Positions 28,440-37,429 of a stretch of DNA of 64,000 bases are shown in pieces (position 1 is the first letter of the stretch; each line of letters starts with the position of its first letter). The stretch is from Pseudonocardia thermophila (lineage in GTDB: Bacteria; Actinomycetota; Actinomycetes; Mycobacteriales; Pseudonocardiaceae): contig NZ_FRAP01000003.1 in the NCBI RefSeq assembly GCF_900142365.1, positions 310,001 to 374,000 on the forward strand. Direction: 5' to 3'. The translations under genes were made by a program, and so were the position numbers. Under the pieces are notes generated by a model. The model was not told the DNA's origin, ran no database searches, and saw only the letters and a list, made by a program, of their open reading frames with translations.

Positions 28440-29636
28440 TCAGGGTTCCGGCGCCGCCGGGGCGGGGGAGCCGGGGAAGCGCAGGGCCAGCGCCAGCTCG
28501 AGGCGGCGCACCGGGTCGTCCATGACCTCGCCGAGGAGGTCGCGCAGCCCGGCGAGGCGGTAGCGCACCGTCTGCGGGTGCACGTGCAGCAATCCCGCCG
28601 TGGCCGTGACGTCACCGTGCGCGTCGAGCCAGGCCCGCAACGTCTCCTCGGCCCGCGCCGCTGCGCCCGCCGGCAGCTCCCGCAGCTTGCCGAGCGCACG
28701 TTCGCGCAGGTCGTCGGCCACCTCGGGCTCGGAGTGGACGAGGAGATCGAGCAGGTGCTCCTCGGCGTGCACGATCTGGGCGTCGGGTTCGACGACGCCC
28801 GCCCGGTGCAGCGCCCACACCGCGCTGGCCCGGGCGATCGACCGGTGCGCCTCGGCTGGTTCGACGGCCGGGCCGAGCACCGCGGACCGCCCGCGCAGCC
28901 CGACGGTGATCCGCTCCATGCCGGCCTCGTCCGGTGCGGCGACGACGACGATCCCGCACGGCCCGAGATCGGCTCCGACGGCTCCCGGCAGGCGTCCGGC
29001 GACCGCGACCGCCTCCTCCAGGGCGAGCGCGACGACCCGGGGCGGCAGGTGCCAGCCCGCCTGGACGGCGGCCGCCTCGATCTCCGCGAACGGCGCGGGC
29101 GGGCGCCGGGCCAGCACCTCGACGAGCGCGTTCCGGCGCGCCTGCACCGATCCGACGCGGCTGGCCTCCTCGGCGAGCCATCCCTCGGCCGACGCCGCGG
29201 AGACCTGCTCGATGTAGGTGAACAGCGCCTCGGCCAGCCGGAAGATGACCTCCGGCGGCAGGGCGGAAGCGGTCTCGCTCGCGGCCAGCCGCCGCCACAG
29301 GGTGCGGCTGGAGACCTGGTAGGTGGCCTGCAGCGCGGCCAGCGTGCGGCCCTCCCCGTGCTCGAGCTGGCCGAGCGAGCGGTAGATGCGCACGTCGTCG
29401 AGCGGCTGGTCGCGGCCGAGCAGGTCGAGGAACTGGTTGAGCGCCACCGTCACGCCCTCGGTGATGCGCATGCCGAACCGCCCGGTCATCGGCCGGGCGA
29501 AGTCGGGCACCTCGGCGCGCACCGCGGCGATGATCTCCTCGGAGGCGCCCTCCAGCTCGGGTCGCAGCCGCTCGGCCACCCAGGCCGGCACACGCGCCCA
29601 CGGCCGGTCGAGTCCGTCCGGAGACGTCGTGCTCAC
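28440..29636 (-). CDS. PucR-family transcriptional regulator
   Basis: 398 aa from GTG at 29636, which overlaps the stop of the upstream ACT gene (GTGA). The N-terminal ~170 residues match the RsbRD-like N-domain common in actinobacterial PucR proteins (EIIAAVRAEVPDFARP, VALNQFLDLLGRDQP, LQATYQVSSRTLWRRL). The middle is a GGDEF-like degenerate domain. The C-terminal ~60 residues hold the PucR helix-turn-helix (LRAWLDAHGDVTATAGLLHVHPQTVRYRLAGLRDLLG). It is transcribed with the ACT protein, which may sense an amino acid for it; targets are unknown. Its stop abuts the 22-nt repeat array. Confidence 0.85.
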   Translation of the reverse strand: MSTTSPDGLDRPWARVPAWVAERLRPELEGASEEIIAAVRAEVPDFARPMTGRFGMRITEGVTVALNQFLDLLGRDQPLDDVRIYRSLGQLEHGEGRTLAALQATYQVSSRTLWRRLAASETASALPPEVIFRLAEALFTYIEQVSAASAEGWLAEEASRVGSVQARRNALVEVLARRPPAPFAEIEAAAVQAGWHLPPRVVALALEEAVAVAGRLPGAVGADLGPCGIVVVAAPDEAGMERITVGLRGRSAVLGPAVEPAEAHRSIARASAVWALHRAGVVEPDAQIVHAEEHLLDLLVHSEPEVADDLRERALGKLRELPAGAAARAEETLRAWLDAHGDVTATAGLLHVHPQTVRYRLAGLRDLLGEVMDDPVRRLELALALRFPGSPAPAAPEP

Positions 29637-30286
29637 GCCGTCAGTATCGTCGTGACGATCCCCGCGAGGTGGGCGAGCCGGGCCACCTCCGACGGCCGGA
29701 ACGCCGGACCACCGACCCGCCCGACGACCAGGGCCTGCGGGGCCGTGCCCATCGGGGCGGCGGCGAGCTCGGTGTCCAGGTCCTTCCACGGATCGGGCAC
29801 CCAGTACTCGTCCGGGTCGATCACGATGGCCTTCTTCAGCGGCAGCCACGGCAGGTCACCGGCGCGCGTCTCGGGCGCGGCCGTGCTCTCCGCGAGCCGG
29901 TACGACCGCCCGTCCTCCCGCACGACGACCAGCGCCCACCCGGCCCGGAAGATGCGCGGCACCCCGTCGGCCAGCAGCTTCAGCCCGTTGCCCGGGTCGG
30001 CGGTGATCGCCTCGATCAGCTCCAGCTCGCGGTGGGTGTCGAGGTGGCCGGAGTGCGGGCGCACCGACTCCACCTGCACGCCCGGTACCGACTCGGCCGC
30101 GGTGATGAGCACGTCCGGGGGGCGCCCCGGCGGCAGCTCCACCGCGAGGTCGTCGACGGCCACGCCGCCGATGCGCTCCACCACGTCCACGCCGAGGATG
30201 TCGGCTCCGGCGCCGCCGAGCGCGGTCGCCACCGCACCCAGGCTGCCGGGCTGGTCCGGGAGCACGACCCGGAGCAGGAACGACAC
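29633..30286 (-). CDS. ACT-domain protein (Rv3013-like)
   Basis: 217 aa, GTG at 30286 with GGAAGGA upstream. The N-terminus [36 protein letters not shown] is an ACT ligand-binding domain, the type that binds amino acids. The rest ([64 protein letters not shown]) resembles a GAF-like fold but I do not assign it. It is divergent from gatC, as the ACT gene Rv3013 is beside gatC in mycobacteria. Coupled to the PucR regulator by overlap, so a joint sensory role is likely. Confidence 0.8.
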   Translation of the reverse strand: MSFLLRVVLPDQPGSLGAVATALGGAGADILGVDVVERIGGVAVDDLAVELPPGRPPDVLITAAESVPGVQVESVRPHSGHLDTHRELELIEAITADPGNGLKLLADGVPRIFRAGWALVVVREDGRSYRLAESTAAPETRAGDLPWLPLKKAIVIDPDEYWVPDPWKDLDTELAAAPMGTAPQALVVGRVGGPAFRPSEVARLAHLAGIVTTILTA

Positions 30287-30567
30287 GCCGCTCGTCCTTC
30301 CGCCGCTGCCTTCGTAAGGCGCGTCCCGGGACCGGGCCGCGCCGCTGCAACCGGGCGTCCGCGGACACGCCGACGGATGATTGTCTCAGGCGCCGTCCAC
30401 CCGGGTACATCCGACGCGCGCAGCGCTCATCGGGTGTCGGGGCGGCGGTGGCTGCGACGGTGCCGACGGGCCGCAACGGGCCAGGACTAGACTCGCCGGG
30501 ACCACGGCGGATCGGGCGCTGCAGCCTCCGCCGATTCCCCGAATGCTGTGCAATCCCCTGGAGGGAC

Positions 30568-30891
30568 ATGTCCGCCGATCCCGGAGCCACGGGCCCGACG
30601 CTGGGGCGCGACGAGGTCGCGCACCTGGCCCGGCTGGCCCGGCTCGCCGTCACCGAGGACGAGCTCGACCTGTTCGCCCGCCAGCTCGACTCGATCATCG
30701 AGTGGGTCGCCAAGGTCGGCGAGATCGCCGCGGCCGACGTGCCGCCCACCTCGCACGCGGTGCCGCTGCAGAACGTGTTCCGGCCCGACGAGCTGCGCCC
30801 GGGGCTGACCCAGGAGCAGGCGCTCGCGGGCGCCCCGGCGAGCCAGGACGGACGCTTCCGGGTGCCGCGCATCCTGGGGGAGGAGCAGTGA
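30568..30891 (+). CDS. gatC: Asp/Glu-tRNA amidotransferase subunit C
   Basis: 107 aa from ATG at 30568 with GGAGGG upstream. [39 protein letters not shown] and [46 protein letters not shown] are the whole GatC fold. It wraps GatA against GatB in the complex that amidates mischarged Glu-tRNA(Gln) and Asp-tRNA(Asn). No glutaminyl-tRNA synthetase is visible in the window; most actinobacteria depend on this route. Separated from gatA by an unusual 127-nt spacer. Confidence 0.96.
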   Translation: MSADPGATGPTLGRDEVAHLARLARLAVTEDELDLFARQLDSIIEWVAKVGEIAAADVPPTSHAVPLQNVFRPDELRPGLTQEQALAGAPASQDGRFRVPRILGEEQ

Positions 30892-31022
30892 GCGGCCCGG
30901 TGACGACCTGCCGAGGAGGCGCGCGGGGAGTGAGGAACGAGCGACTGAGCACCGGGGGAGCAGGTCGTCGCCCTGACCGGCCGCGAACCCGTCGGAGCGA
31001 AGCGGAGGCCGTGTCGCAGTGA
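30888..31022 (+). other. Spacer element between gatC and gatA with 10-bp inverted repeats and a 44-codon ORF
   Basis: Perfect 10-bp inverted repeats GACGACCTGC (30902-30911) and GCAGGTCGTC (30960-30969) flank a 48-nt G/A-rich core (GAGTGAGGAACGAGCGACTGAGC-like). A GTG at 30888 overlaps the gatC stop (GTGA) and opens a 44-codon frame whose TGA overlaps the gatA GTG (GTGA), so coupling across the spacer is preserved. The codons (CGA, GGA, AGG, CGT) differ from the neighbours, arguing that the peptide is not selected. It looks like a short palindromic insertion that retained the frame. Confidence 0.5.
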
Positions 31023-32500
31023 CGTCGGAACTGATCCGCAAGACCGCGGCCGAGCTGGCCGAGCTGATCCACAGCAAGCAGGTCTCGGCGGTCGAGGTCG
31101 CGCAGGCGCACCTGGACCGCATCGCCGAGGTCGACGGCACGATCCACGCGTTCCTGCACGTCGCCGCCGACGAGGCGCTGAAGTCCGCCGCGCTGGTCGA
31201 CGAGGCGCTCGCGGCCGGTTCCGAGCCGGCGTCGCCGCTGGCCGGAGTGCCGCTGGCGCTCAAGGACGTCTTCACCACGATCGACATGCCGACCACCGCC
31301 GGGTCGAAGATCCTGGAGGGGTGGCGGCCGCCGTACGACGCCACGGTCACCAAGAAGCTGCGCGCGGCCGGGATCACGATCCTGGGCAAGACGAACATGG
31401 ACGAGTTCGCGATGGGCTCGTCCACCGAGTACTCGGCCTACGGACCGACGCGCAACCCGTGGGACCTCGACCGGGTGCCCGGCGGGTCCGGTGGTGGCTC
31501 GGCGGCGGCGCTGGCCGCGTTCGAGGCGCCGCTGGCGATCGGCACCGACACCGGCGGCTCGATCCGCCAGCCCGCCGCGTTCACCGGGACCGTCGGCGTG
31601 AAGCCCACCTACGGCGGCGTCTCCCGGTACGGCCTCATCGCCTGCGCGTCGTCGCTCGACCAGGGCGGCCCGTGCGCGCGCACCGTGCTCGACGCGGCGC
31701 TGCTGCACGAGGTCATCGGGGGGCACGATCCGCTCGACTCCACTTCGATCGACCAGCCGGTGCCCGCGGTCGTCGACGCGGTCCGCCAGGGCGCCTCGGG
31801 CGATCTGTCCGGTGTGCGGGTCGGCGTGGTGCGTGAGCTGACCGGCGAGGGCTACCAGGCCGGCGTGCAGGCCGCGTTCGACGCGGCGGTGCAGCAGCTG
31901 GAGAAGCTCGGCGCCGACGTCGTCGAGGTGAGCTGCCCGACCTTCCCCACCGGCATCGCCGCCTACTACCTGATCCTGCCGAGTGAGGTGTCGTCGAACC
32001 TGGCGCGGTTCGACGCCATGCGCTACGGCCTGCGGGTCGACCAGGGCTCCAGCGCCGAGGAGGTGATGGCGGCCACCCGCGAGTCCGGGTTCGGCCCCGA
32101 GGTGAAGCGGCGCATCATGCTCGGCACGTACGCGCTGTCGGCCGGCTACTACGACGCCTACTACGGGCAGGCGCAGAAGGTGCGCACGCTGATCGCGCGC
32201 GACTTCGCCGCCGCGTTCGAGCAGGCCGACGTGCTGGTCTCGCCGACCGCGCCGACCACGGCGTTCCCGCTCGGCGACAAGCTCGACGACCCGCTGTCGA
32301 TGTACCTGAACGACCTGGCCACGATCCCGACGAACCTGGCGGGCACCGCGGCGCTGTCCGTGCCGTGCGGGCTTGCGGACGGACTGCCGACCGGCCTGCA
32401 GGTGATGGCGCCCGCGATGGGCGAGGCCGTGATGTACCGGGTCGCGGCGGCGTACGAGGCCGCGCGCGGGCCCGCACCGACGCCGGAGGTGACCGCGTGA
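31019..32500 (+). CDS. gatA: Asp/Glu-tRNA amidotransferase subunit A
   Basis: 493 aa, GTG at 31019. The amidase signature is complete: [12 protein letters not shown] (catalytic Lys), [66 protein letters not shown] (both catalytic Ser). GatA hydrolyses glutamine to release ammonia for the GatB reaction. The gene overlaps gatB by 4 nt and shares its operon with gatC. Confidence 0.97.
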   Translation: MTSELIRKTAAELAELIHSKQVSAVEVAQAHLDRIAEVDGTIHAFLHVAADEALKSAALVDEALAAGSEPASPLAGVPLALKDVFTTIDMPTTAGSKILEGWRPPYDATVTKKLRAAGITILGKTNMDEFAMGSSTEYSAYGPTRNPWDLDRVPGGSGGGSAAALAAFEAPLAIGTDTGGSIRQPAAFTGTVGVKPTYGGVSRYGLIACASSLDQGGPCARTVLDAALLHEVIGGHDPLDSTSIDQPVPAVVDAVRQGASGDLSGVRVGVVRELTGEGYQAGVQAAFDAAVQQLEKLGADVVEVSCPTFPTGIAAYYLILPSEVSSNLARFDAMRYGLRVDQGSSAEEVMAATRESGFGPEVKRRIMLGTYALSAGYYDAYYGQAQKVRTLIARDFAAAFEQADVLVSPTAPTTAFPLGDKLDDPLSMYLNDLATIPTNLAGTAALSVPCGLADGLPTGLQVMAPAMGEAVMYRVAAAYEAARGPAPTPEVTA

Positions 32501-34002
32501 GCGCTCCCGTGTACGACCTGGTCGACTTCGACGAGGTCGTGGAGAAGTTCGACCCGGCGCTCGGGCTCGAGGTGCACGTCGAGCTCTCGACGAAGACCAA
32601 GATGTTCTGCGGCTGCCCGACGACGTTCGGGGCCGAGCCGAACACCCAGGTGTGCCCGACCTGCCTGGGGCTTCCGGGTTCCCTCCCGGTGGTGAACAAG
32701 GCGGCGGTCGAGGCCGCGATCCGCATCGGGCTGGCGCTGAACTGCTCGATCGCGCCGTGGTGCCGGTTCGCCCGGAAGAACTACTTCTACCCGGACATGC
32801 CGAAGAACTTCCAGACGTCGCAGTACGACGAGCCGATCGCGTTCGACGGCTACCTCGACGTCGTGCTGGACGACGGGGAGACCTTCCGCGTCGGCATCGA
32901 GCGGGCGCACATGGAGGAGGACACCGGCAAGTCCGTGCACATCGGCGGCGCGGACGGGCGCATCCACGGTGCCGAGTACTCGCTGCTGGACTACAACCGC
33001 GCCGGCGTGCCGCTGATCGAGATCGTCACGAAGCCGATCCTCGGCACGCGGGAGCGGGCCCCGGAGATCGCTCGCGCGTACGTCACCGCGCTCCGTGACC
33101 TGATCAAGGCGCTCGGCGTGTCCGACGTGCGCATGGACCAGGGCTCGCTGCGCTGCGACGTGAACCTGTCGCTGGCGCCGCGCGGTTCGGGTGAGCTGGG
33201 CACCCGCACTGAGACGAAGAACGTCAACTCGCTGCGCTCAGTGGAACGCGCGGTGCGGCACGAGATGTGCCGGCAGGCGGGCGTGCTGCTCGCCGGTGGC
33301 GAGGTCGTGCAGGAGACCCGGCACTTCCTGGAGGACACCGCGAGCACCCGGCCCGGCCGGCGCAAGGAGACCTCCGAGGACTACCGCTACTTCCCCGAGC
33401 CCGACCTGGTGCCGATCGCGCCGTCGGAGGAGTGGATCGAGGAGCTGCGGGCCACTCTGCCGGAGTTGCCGTGGGCGCGGCGGGCCCGGCTGCAGAAGGA
33501 GTGGCAGCTCTCCGACGAGGAGCTGCGAGACCTGGTCAACGCCGGCGCGCTCGACCTCATCGAGGCCACGGTCGCGGCCGGAGCACCCGCCGACGACGCT
33601 CGCGCCTGGTGGGTGGCGTACCTGACCCAGCAGGCGAACGCCCGCGAGATCCCGCTCGACGAGCTGCCGATCACACCCGCCCAGGTGGCGCGCGTGATCG
33701 AGCTGGTCAAGTCCGGCGAGCTGACCAACAAGCTGGCCCGGGAGGCGGTCAACGGCGTGCTCGCCGGTGAGGGCGACGTGGACGAGGTCGTCGCCAAGCG
33801 CGGCCTCGCCGTCGTGTCCGACGAGGGCGAGCTGGTGGCCGCCGTCGAGGCCGCGCTGGCCGCGCAGCCCGACGTCGTGGAGAAGATCCGCGGCGGCAAG
33901 GTCCAGGCGGCCGGGGCGATCGTCGGCGCGGTCATGAAGGCCACCGGAGGCAAGGCCGACGCCAAGCGGGTGCGGGAGCTGATCCTCGAACGCTGCAGCT
34001 GA
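32497..34002 (+). CDS. gatB: Asp/Glu-tRNA amidotransferase subunit B
   Basis: 501 aa from GTG at 32497 in a GTGA overlap with gat[22 protein letters not shown] and [24 protein letters not shown] contain the zinc-type Cys residues; [50 protein letters not shown] and [12 protein letters not shown] are GatB signatures. The C-terminal YqeY-like tail domain binds tRNA ([24 protein letters not shown]). It phosphorylates and amidates the mischarged aminoacyl-tRNA with ammonia from GatA. Confidence 0.97.
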   Translation: MSAPVYDLVDFDEVVEKFDPALGLEVHVELSTKTKMFCGCPTTFGAEPNTQVCPTCLGLPGSLPVVNKAAVEAAIRIGLALNCSIAPWCRFARKNYFYPDMPKNFQTSQYDEPIAFDGYLDVVLDDGETFRVGIERAHMEEDTGKSVHIGGADGRIHGAEYSLLDYNRAGVPLIEIVTKPILGTRERAPEIARAYVTALRDLIKALGVSDVRMDQGSLRCDVNLSLAPRGSGELGTRTETKNVNSLRSVERAVRHEMCRQAGVLLAGGEVVQETRHFLEDTASTRPGRRKETSEDYRYFPEPDLVPIAPSEEWIEELRATLPELPWARRARLQKEWQLSDEELRDLVNAGALDLIEATVAAGAPADDARAWWVAYLTQQANAREIPLDELPITPAQVARVIELVKSGELTNKLAREAVNGVLAGEGDVDEVVAKRGLAVVSDEGELVAAVEAALAAQPDVVEKIRGGKVQAAGAIVGAVMKATGGKADAKRVRELILERCS

Positions 34003-34032
34003 GCAGGTGTCCCCGGTGGTGCCCGAGGCGGT

Positions 34033-35361
34033 TCAGCCCGGGTCCGCCCGGTGGACCAGGCTCCCGACGAGCCCAGCTGTGCACAGCAGCGCCGCACCGG
34101 CGAGCGGGGCGACCGGTAGGCCGGCGTCGATCAGCACGCCGGCGACCGCGGCGGCCACCGTTGCGCCCACGTGCCGGACCGCGTTGACCAGCCCGCCGAC
34201 GGCACCGGCGCCGTCGGGCGGTGCGTGGCCGGCCGCGTACCCGGTCAGGGCGGGCAGCGTCCAGGAGACGCCCAGCCCGCAGGCGACGAGGCCGGCGGCG
34301 AGGAGCGGTGTCCGCGGCTCGCCGGCGAGCGCGGCGGCGATCGCGGTGAGCCCGAGGGCCGCGGCGGCGAAGCCGAGCCGGATCGGCAGCAACGCTCCGA
34401 ACCGCGCTGCCATGCGCCCGGTGAGCACCGGGTTGACGGCGATGAGGAGGGTCATCGGCAGCAGCGTGAGCCCGACGACCACCGCCTCCGCGGCCAGGAG
34501 CAGCGGCACGGAGAACAGCACGGTGGTCAACGCGTAGTTGATCACGGTCGCCCACAGGGCCGCGGCCCGGATCGGCCGGCTGGCCCACAGGGACGCCGGG
34601 AGCAGGCGCACGCGGGCCCGCTGGTCCAGCCAGGCGGTCGCCACGCCGGCGGCCACCGCTGCCGCGCCCGGCAGCAGCGCCGTCCACTGCTGCTGTCCGG
34701 CCTGCGTGATCGTCAGCGTCATCAGGCCCAGCGTCAGCGCGAGCCCCAGGTGCGGTGCCAGGGTGAGCGGCCTTCGGGTCGCCGTCGTCGCCGGGCCCCG
34801 GCACAGCCAGAGCACCACGACGGCGAGCGGGGCGTTGATCAGGAAGACCGACCGCCAGCCGCCCAGCCCGACCAGCCAGCCGCCGACCACCGGCCCAGCC
34901 GCCATGGCCGCGCCGCTCACCGACGCCCACACCCCGATCGCGCGGGCTCGCTGCGCGGGCTGCGGGTGGCCGATCGTCACCAGGGCCAGCGAGCTCGGGA
35001 TCATCGTGGCCGCGAACAGGCCCAGCCCGGTGCGGCCCACCAGCAGCGGCCCGATCCCGGGCGCCAGGGCACAGGCCAGGGAGGCCAGGCCGAACCCGAC
35101 CGTGCCGAGCACGAGCACCCGGCGGGGGCCGAACCGGTCGGTGAGCCCGCCGCCCAGCAGGACCGCGGAGGCCAGCGCCGTCGTGTACGCGGTGGTGGCC
35201 CAGCCCACCCCGATCACGTCGGTGTGCAGCGACGCGATCAGGTCCGGTTCGGCCACCGCGAGCACGGTGACGTCGAGCAGCACCATGAAGTAGGCCAGCG
35301 AGCAACCGGCCAGGACGAGCCGGGTGCGGGGCGTGGCGGCGACGACCGGTGAGCCGGGCAC
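34033..35361 (-). CDS. MFS transporter, DHA2 (EmrB/QacA-like) family
   Basis: 442 aa. Repeated hydrophobic segments fit 12-14 membrane helices. LLDVTVLAVAEPDLIASLHTD matches the motif D1 region of drug/H+ antiporters, GGLTDRFGPRRVLVLG is motif A, GRTGLGLFAATMIPSS motif B-like, and ISVSGAAMAAGPVVGGWLVGLGGWRSVFLINAPLAV motif C and its sequel. Probably an exporter of an organic compound driven by protons. It is divergent from a LysR gene 119 nt away, with palindromes between, so LysR control is likely. Confidence 0.88.
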   Translation of the reverse strand: MPGSPVVAATPRTRLVLAGCSLAYFMVLLDVTVLAVAEPDLIASLHTDVIGVGWATTAYTTALASAVLLGGGLTDRFGPRRVLVLGTVGFGLASLACALAPGIGPLLVGRTGLGLFAATMIPSSLALVTIGHPQPAQRARAIGVWASVSGAAMAAGPVVGGWLVGLGGWRSVFLINAPLAVVVLWLCRGPATTATRRPLTLAPHLGLALTLGLMTLTITQAGQQQWTALLPGAAAVAAGVATAWLDQRARVRLLPASLWASRPIRAAALWATVINYALTTVLFSVPLLLAAEAVVVGLTLLPMTLLIAVNPVLTGRMAARFGALLPIRLGFAAAALGLTAIAAALAGEPRTPLLAAGLVACGLGVSWTLPALTGYAAGHAPPDGAGAVGGLVNAVRHVGATVAAAVAGVLIDAGLPVAPLAGAALLCTAGLVGSLVHRADPG

Positions 35362-35418
35362 CGATCCTCCTCTCCGAGCGGGACGGACTCCGCCAGGTTC
35401 ACCGGGAGCTCACGACGG

Positions 35419-35460
35419 TTCGACCGGCTCGGCCGAATCGGGTGTTCGGAGAAACCGAAC
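35419..35460. promoter_or_regulatory. Two palindromic sites between the MFS and LysR genes
   Basis: GTTCGG-AGAAA-CCGAAC (35444-35460) is a perfect 6-bp inverted repeat with a 5-nt spacer. Upstream, TTCGACCG-GCT-CGGCCGAA (35419-35437) matches at 7 of 8 positions. The two lie 25 bp apart centre to centre, in the divergent promoter region, and the proximal one ends 20 nt before the LysR start. LysR proteins bind such paired sites, so these are probable operators for autoregulation and control of the transporter. Confidence 0.6.
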
Positions 35461-35480
35461 GCCGGCCTAGGCTGGTCGGC

Positions 35481-36362
35481 GTGCGCGTCGAGCACCTGCG
35501 GACGGCGATCGCGCTGATGCGGTACGGCACCGTCAACCGGACCGCCGCTGAACTGGGGCTGGCTCCGTCCTCGGTGTCGGACCGGGTCCGCCGGCTGGAG
35601 TCGGCCCTCGGCGCGGCCCTCTTCCGGCGGGATCGGGACGGGATGCACCCGACACCGGCGGGACGGGCGTACCTCCTCGCCGCCGCCGAGGGGCTCGACG
35701 TGCTCGACGCGGCGGCCGCCCGGCTGCGGGAGCCGCTGACAGCAGTGACGGTCGGCGCCCAGGTCGCGATCTGCGACGCGGTGCTGCCCGATGTGCTGGC
35801 CGTCCTCGAGCGCCGCTGGCCCGGGCTGACCGTGACCGTCAAGCCCGACTCCGACCGGAGCCGGCTGCTGGACGGACTGCTCCGCGGCGAGCTGGACGCC
35901 GTGCTGCTGCTGGACACCGGGCCTGCGCTGGGCGATCTCGGTTACCCGGTGCCCGACTCGGACCTGACCCACGCCGATCTGCGCGCCGTCCCGATGGTCG
36001 CGGTCGCCGGACCGGGGCATCCCCTGCTCGGCCACCCGGTCCGCCCGGCCGATCTCCGCCGGGACGCCACCCTGCTCGGGCAGGAGTCACGGTGCGCGTT
36101 CTGGCTGGCCACCCGGCGGTGGCTCGGTCCGGGCACGCAGCTGACCGCGGTCGGCGGGCTCGCCCAGGTGCGCGACTGGGTCGCGGCCGGGCGCGGCGTC
36201 GCGGTGCTGCCCGGCTTCGCCGTCCGGGACGACCTGGCGTCGGGTCGGCTGGCCGCGCTGGACATGGCTCCGCCGCCGTTGCAGCTGCGCCTGGTCTGGC
36301 GGTCCTCGCGCGGTGCGACCGAGCCGGTGCGCACCCTGCTGTACGCCCTGTCGCAGGCCTGA
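35481..36362 (+). CDS. LysR-family transcriptional regulator
   Basis: 293 aa from GTG at 35481; a longer frame reaches 35349 but would overlap the divergent transporter start. The N-terminal winged HTH is clear (VEHLRTAIALMRYGTVNRTAAELGLAPSSVSDRVRRLESALGAALFRRDRDGMHPTPAGRAYL). The C-terminal effector domain follows (TVGAQVAICDAVLPDVLAVLERRWPGLTVTV, RGVAVLPGFAVRDDL). It likely controls the MFS gene at 34033-35361 through the palindromes in the shared promoter region, responding to an unknown ligand. Confidence 0.92.
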   Translation: MRVEHLRTAIALMRYGTVNRTAAELGLAPSSVSDRVRRLESALGAALFRRDRDGMHPTPAGRAYLLAAAEGLDVLDAAAARLREPLTAVTVGAQVAICDAVLPDVLAVLERRWPGLTVTVKPDSDRSRLLDGLLRGELDAVLLLDTGPALGDLGYPVPDSDLTHADLRAVPMVAVAGPGHPLLGHPVRPADLRRDATLLGQESRCAFWLATRRWLGPGTQLTAVGGLAQVRDWVAAGRGVAVLPGFAVRDDLASGRLAALDMAPPPLQLRLVWRSSRGATEPVRTLLYALSQA

Positions 36363-36414
36363 GCCGTCGGCGAACGCTCAGCCTGCGCTCAGGTCCGGCA
36401 GGCATGCTGGGTTC

Positions 36415-37083
36415 ATGACGATCCTTGACCACCCGTCGCGGGTGACGTCCGGTTCGGCGACGCGACGGGGGGTCCGTGCGGTGGCCGCGGACGCGGTGGC
36501 GGTGCAGGGCCGCGTCGCCGCGGTCGCGGACGGCGTGGGCGACACCGAGCAGGCGGCGCTGGCCGCGCGCGGCGCGGTGGACGTGGCGGTGCACGTGGCT
36601 GCGGCCGGCCGGGGCCCGCTGGCGGCCGTGCTCGCCGCGGCGGCTGCGGTGCGGCAGTCGACGGAGGCAGGCGACGCCGTCCTCGTCGTCGCCGCGGGCC
36701 GCGCGGACGGCGGCTGGGACGTGGCCTGGGTCGGCGACGCCGTGGCGCTCCTGCACGACGGGCGCGTGGTGCGCCCGGTGACGCACGAGCACACGGTGGC
36801 GGCCCAGTTGCGCGCCCAGGGCGTGCGGGTTGCGCCGCAGTGGGACAACGTGGTGACGACGAGCCTGCGCACCGTCCGCCCCGACGAGGTGGGGACGGCG
36901 TCGTGCCCGCCCGGCACCCTCGTGCTGCTCACGGACGGGGTGCACCGCACACTCGAACCGGGGGAGATCGCCGACGCGATCACCGGTTCCCCGGATCCGC
37001 AGCGAGCCGCGGAGCGGCTGGTCGAGGCGGCGCTGGCTGCGGGCGCGCAGGACAACGTGACCGCGGCGGTGCTGGCCGGCTGA
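36415..37083 (+). CDS. PP2C-type Ser/Thr phosphatase domain protein
   Basis: 222 aa from ATG at 36415. VAAVADGVGDTEQAALAA carries the ADG metal-binding motif, DVAWVGDAVALLHDGRVVRPVTHEHT the second conserved strand, LVLLTDGVHRTL the TDG motif, and AQDNVTAAVLAG the terminal DN motif. The N-terminus is degenerate (the usual RxxNED is only VAADA), so metal coordination may be partial. Such short phosphatases usually oppose PknB-like kinases; none is visible here. It converges with a small membrane-protein gene. Confidence 0.85.
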   Translation: MTILDHPSRVTSGSATRRGVRAVAADAVAVQGRVAAVADGVGDTEQAALAARGAVDVAVHVAAAGRGPLAAVLAAAAAVRQSTEAGDAVLVVAAGRADGGWDVAWVGDAVALLHDGRVVRPVTHEHTVAAQLRAQGVRVAPQWDNVVTTSLRTVRPDEVGTASCPPGTLVLLTDGVHRTLEPGEIADAITGSPDPQRAAERLVEAALAAGAQDNVTAAVLAG

Positions 37084-37099
37084 GCCGCTGACCCGACGG

Positions 37100-37372
37100 T
37101 CAGAGCTCGCGCAGGTCGCGCACGGCGATGACCGTCTGCCCGCTGTCGCGCAGGTTCCGCAGCTGGGTGGCCGGGTCCGCGGGCAGCGAGGTGGGCGGGT
37201 TCGCCGGGACGTGCGCCTCCGGCGTGCTGCGCGGCCGCATCCGGGCGGCCGTGAGGCCCATCGCGATCACGATGAGCACGACCGCCGGGATCCGCGCGTT
37301 CATCAGCAGGCTCGCGCCGGTGAGCACCAGGACGACGAGCTGCACGAGGTCCAGCAGGCGGCGCTCCCGCAT
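37100..37372 (-). CDS. Small membrane protein, hypothetical
   Basis: 90 aa. Residues ~6-25 (LLDLVQLVVLVLTGASLLMN) and ~29-43 (AVVLIVIAMGLTAAR) form two hydrophobic helices; the Pro/Thr-rich tail ends NLRDSGQTVIAVRDLREL. No family is recognised. It is 57 nt downstream of the LppZ-like gene on the same strand and probably cotranscribed with it. Confidence 0.65.
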   Translation of the reverse strand: MRERRLLDLVQLVVLVLTGASLLMNARIPAVVLIVIAMGLTAARMRPRSTPEAHVPANPPTSLPADPATQLRNLRDSGQTVIAVRDLREL

Positions 37373-37429
37373 GCCGACCGTCCCTTTCCGATCTTGCTTG
37401 CTCCCTCGGGGCGAAGCGTGATGACCGCG

